Origin: Candidatus Rokuibacteriota bacterium
Lineage (GTDB): Bacteria; Methylomirabilota; Methylomirabilia; Rokubacteriales; CSP1-6
NCBI GenBank assembly: GCA_023248995.1
Contig: JAHFDN010000008.1
Location: 1-64,000 of the forward strand
DNA: 64,000 nt
Direction: 5' to 3'
The notes under the pieces were generated by a model. That model was not told where the DNA came from, ran no database searches, and was given only the letters and a program-made list of their open reading frames with translations. This document shows positions 17,028-24,754 of this stretch, piece after piece. How positions within the stretch are numbered: position 1 is the first letter of the stretch; each line of letters begins with the position of its first letter. The position numbers and the translations under genes are program-made.

Positions 17028-17956
17028 CGCTCCGCGAGCTGCGCTTCTACCTCCGCGGCCGGGTCAACACCGCCGTCGCCCGCCTCGTGAACCGTCGCCG
17101 GGGCGCGCCGGTGCGCCCGCTCGAGCTGGAGGAGGTGCTCCGGGCGCCGAGCCCCTCGCTCCTGGAGTACGTGCGGCTTCTCGAAGGGCGGCCCAACGAC
17201 GAGCGTCAGGCTCTGGTGGCGTGCTACCTCGCCGCTCGCGGGCTGCCGTTCCGTCGCCATCCCTACCGGACGTTCGAGGGGCGCGGCGAGAACTTCGCGC
17301 TCGATGTCGGGCAGGGGAGCAAGATCCTGGTTCTGATCGGCCACCACGACGCGGTTCCCGGAAGCCCGGGCGCCAACGACGACGGCTCGGCCGTGGCGAT
17401 CCTGCTGGCCCTTGCAGGACGCCTCACCGCGGATCCCCCGCGCGGCGTCCGCGTCAGGCTCCTCTTCACCGGCGGCGAGGAGGTGGGCTATCTCGGGGCG
17501 CGCTGCTACGTCAAGGAGGAGATCCTCGACGACGTGGTCGGCGTGCTGAGCCTGGAGCTCTGCGGGATCGGCGACGCGCTCGCCGTGTGGGATGCCGTGC
17601 CGCCGCTCGACCGCGCCCCGTTCCTCGGCGCCGTGGCGACGACGCTCGAGGGACTGGGCTACCGGCGGGATGAGACCTATCACGTCGTGGGCAGGATTCC
17701 CGTCTTCGGGAGCGATCACCGCGCCTTCGCGGCCCGGGGGATCCCGGCCTTCGGGCTCACGGTGATCCCGCTGGCCGAGGCGGAGGGACTGCGGCAGTTC
17801 ATCTTCAGCCCGCTCCGGAGCGCCTTCCGCCAGCTCGTCAGGCGCCCGCCGCCGTTCGACACCTACCACACTGCCCGCGACCGCTCGGAGACGCTGATGC
17901 CGTCGGCGCTCGCGCAGACGGCCGACGCGCTCTTCGCCCTGGCCCATTCGCTCTAG
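17024..17956 (+). CDS. M28 family metallopeptidase
   Basis: This 310-residue aminopeptidase-like protein has the two-zinc M28 pattern: GHHDAVPGSPGANDDGSAVA (His and bridging Asp), FTGGEEVGYLGAR (catalytic Glu pair), FGSDHRAF (Asp) and the late His in TYHTARDRSETL. No signal peptide is visible, so it is probably cytoplasmic. Its stop codon TAG is part of the CTAG that forms the left edge of the repeat element at 17953-18188. Removing that element would place the following HAD gene only 13 bases downstream. Confidence 0.88.
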   Translation: MTLRELRFYLRGRVNTAVARLVNRRRGAPVRPLELEEVLRAPSPSLLEYVRLLEGRPNDERQALVACYLAARGLPFRRHPYRTFEGRGENFALDVGQGSKILVLIGHHDAVPGSPGANDDGSAVAILLALAGRLTADPPRGVRVRLLFTGGEEVGYLGARCYVKEEILDDVVGVLSLELCGIGDALAVWDAVPPLDRAPFLGAVATTLEGLGYRRDETYHVVGRIPVFGSDHRAFAARGIPAFGLTVIPLAEAEGLRQFIFSPLRSAFRQLVRRPPPFDTYHTARDRSETLMPSALAQTADALFALAHSL

Positions 17957-18188
17957 TGTTCCGTCCCGTAAGTCGCGTTCTGTTAGGATGGCCAGCAGGG
18001 CCTGTCGCCGCGAGCAGCCCCACGGTGCTCGCTCCCGCGTGGCCGGCGCCTTGTCTCCGCCGTATCTGCTCATGCCGAACGCCGGCAGCCCAGAGGCGGT
18101 CCGCTCCGCGCCGCGGGGCCCCCCGCTCGCTGCGCCACCCGCTGGCCATCCAGCTCTCGTGAATATGACTTTCCAGACAGAATACTAG
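17953..18188 (+). mobile_element. CTAG-bounded MITE-like element, copy A
   Basis: A 236-base non-coding element starts CTAGTGTTCCGTCC and ends in GACAGAATACTAG. The ends are imperfect inverted repeats continuing inward to GGATGGCCAGC at the left and GCTGGCCATCC at the right. CTAG on both flanks looks like a 4-base target duplication. It is about 95 percent identical, by eye, to copy B (59317-59529) over their shared part and is related to the inverted copy C (61902-62082). It carries no transposase. Long antisense frames through it are composition artefacts. Confidence 0.85.
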
Positions 18189-18201
18189 AGAGTCGACCCG
18201 G

Positions 18202-18837
18202 GTGGCCGCGCCGCGCGCCGTCGTCTTCGATCTGGACCACACCCTGGTTCGCTCGCCGCTCGATCTTCGCGCGATGGCCCGGGACCTGCTGGCCTACGTC
18301 CGGGACCGGGGCGTCGCGCTCCCGCCGCGGGAGACCCGCTGGTCGGCGCCCGAGCTGGCCCGCGTGGTGAGGGAGGAGGCCCCGAGCCTCGAGAGCGGCT
18401 TCTGGGAGATCGCCCTGAGTCACGAGCGCGGGGCGCTCTTGGAGGCCGAGCTCGAGCCCGGGGCGCTGGACTCGCTCCGGGCGGTCCGTGCGTTGGGGTT
18501 CAGGACGGCCGTGTGGACCAACAACGACGGGGCGGCGAGCCGCCAGGTGCTCGAGCAGTTCGCCCTGGCGCCCCACCTGGATCTGATCGTCACCCGGCAG
18601 GAGGTGCGGCACCTCAAGCCCGACCCCGACGGCCTTCGCGTGATCGCCCTGCACTGGCCGGACCTGGGAGACCTCTTCGTGGTGGGAGACTCGTGGGCGG
18701 ACGGCCAGGCGGCGCAGGCCGGCGGCGTCCCGTTCATCGCCTATCGGGCTGATCGGGAGGACCTGACGCAGCGGGGCATCGCGGTCTGGGCGTGGATCGC
18801 CCACCTGCAGGACCTCCCCGGTCTCTTCTCCTCCTAG
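18202..18837 (+). CDS. HAD family hydrolase (phosphoglycolate phosphatase-like)
   Basis: This 211-residue phosphatase has the HAD motifs VVFDLDHTLV (nucleophile Asp), VWTNNDG (motif II), LKPDPDGL (motif III Lys) and VVGDSWADGQAAQAGG (motif IV Asp). A helical cap at about residues 20-85 makes it subfamily IA. The substrate is unknown. GTG 18202 lies 13 bases beyond repeat copy A, which now separates it from the M28 gene. The stop overlaps the convergent DUF2007 gene by four bases. Confidence 0.85.
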   Translation: MAAPRAVVFDLDHTLVRSPLDLRAMARDLLAYVRDRGVALPPRETRWSAPELARVVREEAPSLESGFWEIALSHERGALLEAELEPGALDSLRAVRALGFRTAVWTNNDGAASRQVLEQFALAPHLDLIVTRQEVRHLKPDPDGLRVIALHWPDLGDLFVVGDSWADGQAAQAGGVPFIAYRADREDLTQRGIAVWAWIAHLQDLPGLFSS

Positions 18838-19139
18838 GGGAAGGATGGGCCGGGGGAGATGCGCGCGAGCACGATGCGCGCCCGCGGGGCGTCGGCGTCG
18901 GGGACCAGGACGACGACCTCTCCCTGGTCGCCGACGGTGAAGGGGTGGACAGAGTGGACCAGGTGGGAGCGCAGGACGGAGGCGATCCCCTCGCTCTCCA
19001 GGAGGCTCTTCACCACCAGCGCCTCTCCCTGATCCCGACAGCGCCGCACCTCGACCAGGGGGCGCTCGTCTAGCCGGGGCTCGCGGCGGTCCGGGGCCCC
19101 GCGCCCGGGAAAGCGGATGACCTTGGCGCGCCTCGCCAT
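18834..19139 (-). CDS. DUF2007 family small protein
   Basis: This 101-residue protein has VEVRRCRDQGEALVVKSLLE, ESEGIASVLRS and VVVLVPDADAPRARIVLAR, matching the DUF2007 pattern (an alpha-beta domain resembling ACT or PII folds, called a putative signal transducer). It is convergent with the HAD gene, with a four-base tail overlap. No partner is evident. Confidence 0.75.
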   Translation of the reverse strand: MARRAKVIRFPGRGAPDRREPRLDERPLVEVRRCRDQGEALVVKSLLESEGIASVLRSHLVHSVHPFTVGDQGEVVVLVPDADAPRARIVLARISPGPSFP

Positions 19140-19248
19140 GCCTAGAGGCTAGCCTGACTGAAGGCGACCCGCAACCCCCTGCCCGCAACTTTCCGTCAAG
19201 CACTTCTCAGTCAGCCTGGTTGAGCCACGTCTGTGTTTATTGCGTGCT

Positions 19249-19266
19249 CCACCACCACCACCACCG
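19249..19266 (+). repeat. CCA trinucleotide microsatellite
   Basis: About six CCA units lie in the intergenic region some 55 bases upstream of the -24/-12 promoter of the MucR-type gene. Slippage could change the spacing to any upstream activator site. No gene covers it. Confidence 0.6.
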
Positions 19267-19320
19267 GCCTCGCTCCAACTTCTGAAGACCCAAGTGTCTA
19301 TTTTTACTGACAGTCTCTCA

Positions 19321-19336
19321 TGGCATTCTCCTTGCC
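19321..19336 (+). promoter_or_regulatory. Sigma54 (-24/-12) promoter of the MucR-type gene
   Basis: TGGCA-TTCTCC-TTGCC has GG at 19322-19323 and GC at 19334-19335, exactly 12 bases apart, as RpoN promoters require. The predicted start near 19347 gives a leader of about 39 bases. The promoter overlaps an in-frame ATG at 19320, which argues for the later start at 19386. Confidence 0.75.
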
Positions 19337-19385
19337 TTTGTGTAAGGGCAGCCGGTCATCGAGCCGCCGGCGGAAGGGAAGAGCG

Positions 19386-19814
19386 ATGAGTCAGATAGAG
19401 ACTGACGAGCAGACCAGCCCGGACCGGCTTCTGAGAGTCTTCGGGGGCGATCCGCGGCGGGCTATCAGGGAGGAAACTATCGTCTGCCTCATCTGCCGGG
19501 CCGCCTTTCGCCAGATCACGAACACCCATCTCCGGTGCCACGAGACGACCTCCCTCGGCTACAAGGAGCGGTTCGGCTACAACCGGCGCCGCCCCCTGAT
19601 GTGCGGCGCCTTGCTGCGGCTCTACACCGAGCGGGCGATCCGAAGCCGGCTGGCCGCCAGAATCCTGCGCCGACCGATCGTGGATAACCCCGAGCTCCGG
19701 TGCCAGGGGGGCCATCGGCCGGTCGCCCTGGAAGAGATCCTCAACCGCCGGGACATCCATCTGGCGCGAGGAGCCTCAGCGCGCGGATTGAACGGCAGCG
19801 GGAGGGCCCCATGA
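19386..19814 (+). CDS. MucR/Ros family zinc-finger transcriptional regulator
   Basis: This 142-residue protein has the Ros/MucR core VCLICRAAFRQITNTHLRCH, whose Cys2His2 set forms a single prokaryotic zinc finger, followed by YKERFGYNRRRPLMC. Family members bind AT-rich DNA and control exopolysaccharide, motility and envelope genes. The start at 19386 lies downstream of a -24/-12 promoter, implying RpoN-dependent expression. The last bases overlap the ATG of the next gene (ATGA), so the two are coupled. Confidence 0.88.
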   Translation: MSQIETDEQTSPDRLLRVFGGDPRRAIREETIVCLICRAAFRQITNTHLRCHETTSLGYKERFGYNRRRPLMCGALLRLYTERAIRSRLAARILRRPIVDNPELRCQGGHRPVALEEILNRRDIHLARGASARGLNGSGRAP

Positions 19815-20353
19815 AGTCCATGACGACGAACTGGCGTTCGACGCTGATCTTGATCGCGACCGGGATGCTGTTCCTCCTGCTCGCGATCGCGGAAGTCATG
19901 GCCGCGCCGGCCGAGGCCGGGGCGGCGGACGCCGTTGCCCCGTGGGCTTCTCGCGTCCGGGCGATGGACGAGGCGCTGGCCCGGAAGGACGTCCGGGCCG
20001 CCCGGTACGAGTGGCAGGGCGCGTACGGCGCGGCGCTCGGGAGCCGCCGCTGGGATGCTCTGGTCGAGGTCGGCGACGCCTGGCTTCGGATCGGCAGAGT
20101 CGCGGGGGATCGCAAAGCCGCCGAGCCGATGGCGCGGCGGCTCTACCTGGCCGCGTTCTTTCTCGCGCGGCAGCAGGGCTCCCTCGACGGGGCGCTCGTG
20201 ACGGCTGAGGCGTTCGCCCGCCTGGGCGATCAGGAAGTCGCGCGCGCGTGCCTGGGCACGGCCGAGCGCATCGCCGCGCGGGCTCCCGGCGCGCGCGCCG
20301 CGGATCGGGTGATCGAGGTCCGCAACCGCTTGACGCTGCTCGAGGGGCCGTAG
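19811..20353 (+). CDS. Exported helical protein of unknown function
   Basis: This 180-residue protein has an N-terminal hydrophobic helix (about residues 10-30, ending VMAAPAEAGAA) that is a signal peptide or anchor, then an Ala/Arg-rich all-helical region resembling TPR-like packing (RWDALVEVGDAWLRIG, TAEAFARLGDQEVARAC). Family not recognised. It is translationally coupled to the MucR-type regulator, so it may belong to the same envelope response. Confidence 0.6.
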   Translation: MKSMTTNWRSTLILIATGMLFLLLAIAEVMAAPAEAGAADAVAPWASRVRAMDEALARKDVRAARYEWQGAYGAALGSRRWDALVEVGDAWLRIGRVAGDRKAAEPMARRLYLAAFFLARQQGSLDGALVTAEAFARLGDQEVARACLGTAERIAARAPGARAADRVIEVRNRLTLLEGP

Positions 20354-20472
20354 GGCGGTGGAAGAGATGGCAAGCTCTGAAAAATAATCGCCGAACGACG
20401 AGGTCCGCCGCGCCCGCCACGGACGCCGGGACGCTCCACCCCGGCGCTCGTGGCGTGATCTGCGGAGGAGGC

Positions 20473-20706
20473 ATGGCCGAATACCTGCTCATCGTGGCGC
20501 TCGACCGGCCGCAGGTCTACGAGTATCTGAGGCGGGTATTCTCCAGCGACAAGCCGATCCAGGTCCTCCTCGACCGGCGGCGGGGAGAGCGGCGGCAGCG
20601 CAACGAGCCCCGTGCGCCCGAGCGCCGCCGGGGTCAGCGTCGGAGCGGCGCGGGACGTCATCCCCGCTCCGACTGGTTCGTCTTCGTCCGGCCCCCGGCC
20701 GGCTAG
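20473..20706 (+). CDS. Small Arg-rich protein with RRGERR-type repeats
   Basis: This 77-residue protein starts AEYLLIVALDRPQVYEYL and then has a strongly basic stretch with two RRRG-(E/Q)RR units (DRRRGERRQR and ERRRGQRR), ending WFVFVRPPAG. GGAGGAGG directly precedes ATG 20473. A nucleic-acid or membrane-surface role is conceivable, but no family was recognised. Confidence 0.6.
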   Translation: MAEYLLIVALDRPQVYEYLRRVFSSDKPIQVLLDRRRGERRQRNEPRAPERRRGQRRSGAGRHPRSDWFVFVRPPAG

Positions 20707-20729
20707 CCCTCCTTAAGGGCGACATGACC

Positions 20730-20758
20730 TTGACACCCGCTCTGCATCCGCCTACCCT
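20730..20758 (+). promoter_or_regulatory. Sigma70-type promoter
   Basis: TTGACA (20730-20735), 17 bases, then TACCCT (20753-20758). It precedes the short exported peptide frame at 20787 and the GYD-domain gene at 20948. Confidence 0.5.
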
Positions 20759-20786
20759 ACCGCCACTTCCCAAACCCCAAAACCGT

Positions 20787-20906
20787 ATGACCTTGGCCCT
20801 GGGAATCGCGCTCGGGATGATCGGGACCCAAGTCCTGAGCGCCCAGCAGACACCCCAGAAGGTGGCCCTGTCGGCGCTCGGGGAGCAGCGGCCCGATGCC
20901 ATCTAA
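20787..20906 (+). pseudogene. Signal-peptide-only ORF, probable remnant of an exported cupin-type protein
   Basis: These 39 residues read as a signal peptide with a clean cleavage region (GIALGMIGTQVLSAQQTP), then stop after 15 further residues. The ALG..LGTQ.LSAQQ pattern resembles the N-terminus of small exported cupin proteins, whose catalytic barrel is absent here. It is either a truncated gene or a real micropeptide. It follows a fair sigma70 promoter. Confidence 0.35.
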
Positions 20907-20947
20907 GACTGTCGCTGCCCGTCAGAATTTGGAGAAGGAGGCTACTC

Positions 20948-21241
20948 ATGCCCACGTATATCAGCCTTCTCACCTACACCGATCAGGGAATCCGCAACAT
21001 TAAGGACTCGCCGAAGCGCCTCGACGCGGCGAAGCAGCTGCTCAAGTCTCTGGGGGGAGAGTTCAAGGGCTTCTACCTGACGCTTGGGCAGTACGACCTC
21101 ATCCTCATTGTCGAGGCGCCGAGCGACGAGGCTGTCGTCAAGTTTACCCTCGGGCTGGGCTCGGCCGGCAATGTGCGGACGACCACCCTCAAGGCGTTCC
21201 CCGAGGCTGAGTACCGGAAGGTCGTCCAGGGGCTTCCCTGA
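20948..21241 (+). CDS. GYD domain protein
   Basis: This 97-residue alpha/beta-barrel dimer protein has the typical opening PTYISLLTYTDQGIRNIKDSP, the GGEFKGFYLTLGQYDLILI core that contains the GYD-like turn, and LGLGSAGNVRTTTLKAFPEAE. GYD proteins are small ferredoxin-like-fold proteins of unknown biochemical role, often near oxidoreductases. AAGGAGG precedes ATG 20948. Confidence 0.85.
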   Translation: MPTYISLLTYTDQGIRNIKDSPKRLDAAKQLLKSLGGEFKGFYLTLGQYDLILIVEAPSDEAVVKFTLGLGSAGNVRTTTLKAFPEAEYRKVVQGLP

Positions 21242-21274
21242 CGGCCGGTGGACAGGCGCCATGCGGCAGGCGGG

Positions 21275-21625
21275 ATGCCCGACAGACACCCTTTGGACAA
21301 GAAAGCCCTGACGCTTGACGCCGCGAAGAAAATCGCGGCGGCGGCTCCGGCCGAGGCCAAAAAGAACAACTGGCGGGTGGTGATTGCGGTCCTGGACGAT
21401 GGCGGCCAACTCGTCTACCTCCAGCGCATGGACGAGACGCATGAGGATGCTCTGGTCGGTGGACGGATGGCGATTCTCGGGGTCACCGGCGCGGTGCCGC
21501 TTGAGGGTGGGCTCCCCCTTATGGCGGATGGGAGGGTCATTGGCGCGATCGGAGTCAGCGGCGTCACCTCTGCGCAAGACGGGCAGGTGGCCAAGGCTGG
21601 GGCCGACGCCCTCACGACAAAATAA
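21275..21625 (+). CDS. GlcG/HbpS family protein with internal deletion
   Basis: This 116-residue protein is related to GlcG/HbpS, small heme- or cobalamin-binding proteins. LTLDAAKKIAAAAPAEA, VVIAVLDDGGQLVYLQRMD and VPLEGGLPLMADGRVIGAIGVSG are conserved. Compared with the family, about 35 residues between QRMD and EDALVGGR (normally SI..A..KA.TA..F.RPT) are missing in frame, leaving DETHEDALVGG. It may be folded but altered, or a decaying gene. ATG 21275 was chosen over GTG 21248. Confidence 0.65.
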   Translation: MPDRHPLDKKALTLDAAKKIAAAAPAEAKKNNWRVVIAVLDDGGQLVYLQRMDETHEDALVGGRMAILGVTGAVPLEGGLPLMADGRVIGAIGVSGVTSAQDGQVAKAGADALTTK

Positions 21626-21903
21626 CGCACCCCCCCCTCGCAACAGGCGCACCGCGGGCGTCGAGGGCCATCCTCGGCGCTCGTGGTGCTTCTAGGACCC
21701 GCTTCTCCGGCCCGCCCTCTGATTTCCTGGTGGCATCCGGCTTGCTTCATTGCAAGCTCGCAAGGGGTAGAGAGGGGCGCGCTGTGCCCTGCGCGAATCC
21801 GAGCGGCTACGCTCCGGCTCAACCGGGTGTCTATGGCCTCTACAAGGCGGAAGGGCCTTCTTATCTTTCTGATGTTTCACCCGCCCGTATCGGACATTGG
21901 ACA
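21626..21903. other. Intergenic region without a supported gene
   Basis: About 280 bases with no credible coding frame. A small hairpin (GCTTGC-TTCATT-GCAAGC, 21740-21757) is present without a T-run. Near the 3' end there is a short GGACATT direct repeat just before the promoter at 21904. Confidence 0.5.
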
Positions 21904-21932
21904 TTGACACGTTCCTGTCCCGCCGCTAGCAT
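21904..21932 (+). promoter_or_regulatory. Sigma70-type promoter of the secreted-protein operon
   Basis: TTGACA (21904-21909), 17-base spacer, TAGCAT (21927-21932). The predicted start near 21939 leaves about 26 bases before ATG 21965. Confidence 0.6.
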
Positions 21933-21964
21933 CCCGCCCACGTTTTGCGCGAGTGCCATCTGTC

Positions 21965-24508
21965 ATGCTTTGGAGACGCAGAGTACACCTGTTCGTGGTC
22001 GCGCTTCTTGCGCTGACCGCGTTTCTCCTTCCCGCCTCTGGTCGTCAGTCGAGCCTTTCCGTGACCGCGCTGGCTCCCGTGGTGCTCGTCGTCGAAGAGG
22101 TCGGTCATCTGGAAGGGATTGCGGTGAGCAGCGCAGGGGTGATCCTGGCCTCGGACTCGAAGGGAGGCAGGATTCTCCGGATCACGGCAGGGCGGACTCT
22201 GGTTGTGGCGGAAGGACTGAGGCGCCCTCGCGGCGTGGCGCTGGACGCGGAGGATGGGCTGCTTTTCGTCGAGGCAAGCGGTGGGCGCGTTCTTCGCATG
22301 GACAAGGAAGGCGAGGTGGGGACGCTGGCGTCGGGGTTCAGACATCCCCAGTGGATCGGGGCAGCGCCCGATGGAAGGGTGTACGTGACTGCCAGCCGCT
22401 TGGCGCCGGAGGCGGAGGAAGGTGACGACGACGAGGAGGACCCCGAGGTGGTCGCATGGGTCACCCCGGAGGGGAGGGCGCGCATCTTTGCCGACGGCTT
22501 TCGGGGAGTGCAGGGGCTCACGGTGGAGCCGGACGCCCTCGTGGTGGCTGGACGCGGCCGGAAGGGCGAGCACCGTGCGCTCGGGACCCTCTATTCGATT
22601 CCCTTCGACGCCGCCGGCGAGGCCGGGCGGGTGACGCCGCTCGTGGCGAATCGGTTCGTGGACCCCGTGGGAGTGGCCACTGACCGGCTCGGCGCGCGCT
22701 TCGTCAGCGCGATGTCTCTCGCGGCAGAGCCGTGGCGTCGCCAGGTCATCGTCAAAGTTTCCGGGGACGAAACGACGCTCTTCGCCGAAGGACTGGAGGA
22801 TCCGCAGGGCCTGGCGTTCGGCCCGGAGGGCTCGCTCTACCTGGCGGACGGCCGTTCGGGCCGGATTGTCCGGTTCGTGGCCCCGGGCCCGCCGATCCTC
22901 GACGACGAGCCGCCGGCCGTCACGAACCAGCGCCAGGTCGTCCTCCGCGTCAGGGCGGAACCCGGATCCTGGCTGACGGCGCTGGGCGGGCAGTTTCCGA
23001 TCACCGTGCCGACCGCTCTCGGCGGCTCGGTTTTGCTCCCCGTGACGTTGCGTGCCAATAGAGAGAACCTTTTGCAAGTCTTCGCGACGGCGGGGGCCGG
23101 GATGGGGTTGACCTCGGCTCCGCGGGAGGTGGCTGTGATCCATGACGACCAACCACCCTCCATCGAGCTGGTCACCCCCAAAGAGGGGAGTCTGGTCCGT
23201 GGTACGATCGCCGCGGAGGTTGCCGCCGTGGATGCCAGCGGGATCGCGGAGGTGGAATTCCGCCTCGCCGGCTCCCCGATTGGCCTGGACACGACGGCGC
23301 CGTTCCGGATCGCTCTCGACACGAAGGCGGTGGCCGACGGTGCCAAGACTCTCCTGGCTATCGCGCGAGATCGCGCGGGCAACGTGGCGCGCGCAGCGGC
23401 TCAGGTGACGGTGGATAACACGCCCCCGGAAGTCAGAATCGTGTCGCCGACGCCGGGTTCAATCGGCAGCGGCCCCGCGGAGGTTATGGTAGATGCTCGT
23501 GATCTCACATCCGGCGTCGCCCGCGTGGATGTGGCCGTCAATGGAGCGCTCCTGTTTACCGCCGAGTTACCGCCCTTTCGGTTCCGGCTCGATCCCGAGG
23601 GCCCCGGGCCGTTCGTGCTGGTGGCGGCCGCGACGGATCGAGCCGGAAACCGCGGAGAGTCGGCGCCCGTCTCGCTCGCCCGTTCCGGGGTCATCGTCGC
23701 GATCAGGGAGCCGGCTGACGGCGCTCGGACCCCGGCCGGCGCTGTCCGGGTGAGAGGGCAGGTTGACGCCGGCGGGCCCGAGGTCGGCGTCACCGTCAAC
23801 GGCTTCCCCGCCGCTGTCCAGGGGACCGCCTTCGCTGCCCTCGTCCCGGTGGCCTCCGACACCACCTCCCTCACGGCCGTCGCCACCACGGCCTCCGGCG
23901 CCACCGCCAGCGACAGCGTGGCCATCACTGTCTCCCCCTCGTCGACTCAGGGCAGCGAGTTACAGGCCGCGCCCCAAAGCGGCCTCGCGCCGCTGACCGT
24001 GACCTTTTCGCTCCTCGGCCCACTCGGCGCCACTGTCGCTCTCGATTTCGACGGCAACGGCAGCGTGGACTTCGCCGGGCCGAGCGTGGACGGCCAGACT
24101 TTCATCTACGTGGCGCCGGGGTTGTACTTCCCCACCGCGACCACCACTGACGCTCAAGGGAATCGGGTCACCGCGAGCGCCGTCGTCGAGGTCTTTGACG
24201 TGCTCGCTTTTGATGCCGCCCTCCAAGCCCAATGGACTGCCTTTAAGGACGCGCTCCGCCGGAGCGACATCGAAAAAGCCCTGGAGTCGCTTGTCTTCAG
24301 CGAGCGGCAAGGCTATCGGGAGCTCTTGGCAGCCCTGACCCCCCAACTCGGCAACATCGATGTGATCCTTCGCGATATTAGTCTCGTCGCCTTCGAGGAC
24401 AATCGAGCGGAATTTCAAATGATCCGGTTCGACAATGGTGTCCGGTTATCGTACCTGGTGCTGTTTACCAGAGACGATGACGGCATCTGGCGGCTGGAGT
24501 TCTTCTAG
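21965..24508 (+). CDS. Secreted beta-propeller / Ig-like / PKD multidomain protein
   Basis: This 847-residue exported protein has a signal peptide at about residues 1-26. Residues about 45-320 form NHL-type propeller blades (repeats such as LEGIAVSSAGVILASDS, PQGLAFGPEGSLYLADG). About 395-660 are two or three Ig-like modules (PPSIELVTPKEGSLV, DNTPPEVRIVSPTPGS). A PKD-like domain follows (APLTVTFS, ALDFDGNGSVDF), then a roughly 100-residue C-terminal domain of unknown type. An extracellular binding or adhesion role is likely. GTG 21953 is an alternative start. The TAG stop is inside the CTAG edge of the repeat at 24505-24745. Confidence 0.75.
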   Translation: MLWRRRVHLFVVALLALTAFLLPASGRQSSLSVTALAPVVLVVEEVGHLEGIAVSSAGVILASDSKGGRILRITAGRTLVVAEGLRRPRGVALDAEDGLLFVEASGGRVLRMDKEGEVGTLASGFRHPQWIGAAPDGRVYVTASRLAPEAEEGDDDEEDPEVVAWVTPEGRARIFADGFRGVQGLTVEPDALVVAGRGRKGEHRALGTLYSIPFDAAGEAGRVTPLVANRFVDPVGVATDRLGARFVSAMSLAAEPWRRQVIVKVSGDETTLFAEGLEDPQGLAFGPEGSLYLADGRSGRIVRFVAPGPPILDDEPPAVTNQRQVVLRVRAEPGSWLTALGGQFPITVPTALGGSVLLPVTLRANRENLLQVFATAGAGMGLTSAPREVAVIHDDQPPSIELVTPKEGSLVRGTIAAEVAAVDASGIAEVEFRLAGSPIGLDTTAPFRIALDTKAVADGAKTLLAIARDRAGNVARAAAQVTVDNTPPEVRIVSPTPGSIGSGPAEVMVDARDLTSGVARVDVAVNGALLFTAELPPFRFRLDPEGPGPFVLVAAATDRAGNRGESAPVSLARSGVIVAIREPADGARTPAGAVRVRGQVDAGGPEVGVTVNGFPAAVQGTAFAALVPVASDTTSLTAVATTASGATASDSVAITVSPSSTQGSELQAAPQSGLAPLTVTFSLLGPLGATVALDFDGNGSVDFAGPSVDGQTFIYVAPGLYFPTATTTDAQGNRVTASAVVEVFDVLAFDAALQAQWTAFKDALRRSDIEKALESLVFSERQGYRELLAALTPQLGNIDVILRDISLVAFEDNRAEFQMIRFDNGVRLSYLVLFTRDDDGIWRLEFF

Positions 24509-24745
24509 TGCCGTTCCAACTAACTTCGCCACGACCCACTTCGTGGGTGCCCGCCAAGGACGGCCTTCGGCCATTGATTAACGTCGGTCGTCGCCATTCC
24601 TCTTCGGGCACCGCGTCCGGCCGAAGGCCGGCGTGGTCGTTACGCTCCGGTCGGCTCCTCCCTCGGGCCTCGTCTGGCTCGTTATTTGGCCCGGCACACC
24701 GAGTCCGGCATGAGTCTTAGCTCGAATTCGTTGGAAGTCCACTAG
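24505..24745 (+). mobile_element. CTAG-bounded MITE-like element, family 2 (copy D)
   Basis: A 241-base non-coding element whose ends are inverted repeats: the left reads CTAGTGCCGTTCCAACTAA, and the right, on the other strand, CTAGTGGACTTCCAACGAA. The inside has the short palindromes GGCCTTCGGCC and GGCCGAAGGCC and no gene. It begins on the TAG stop of the upstream gene. The CTAG at its right end re-forms the AGGAG ribosome site of the next gene. Its interior is unrelated to copies A to C. Confidence 0.75.
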
Positions 24746-24754
24746 GAGAGCAGT

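Noticed and set aside
21730-22425. 231-codon plus-strand ORF overlapping the start of the secreted propeller gene
   Set aside because: It crosses the promoter at 21904 and lies in another frame of a well-supported gene, with random-looking composition.
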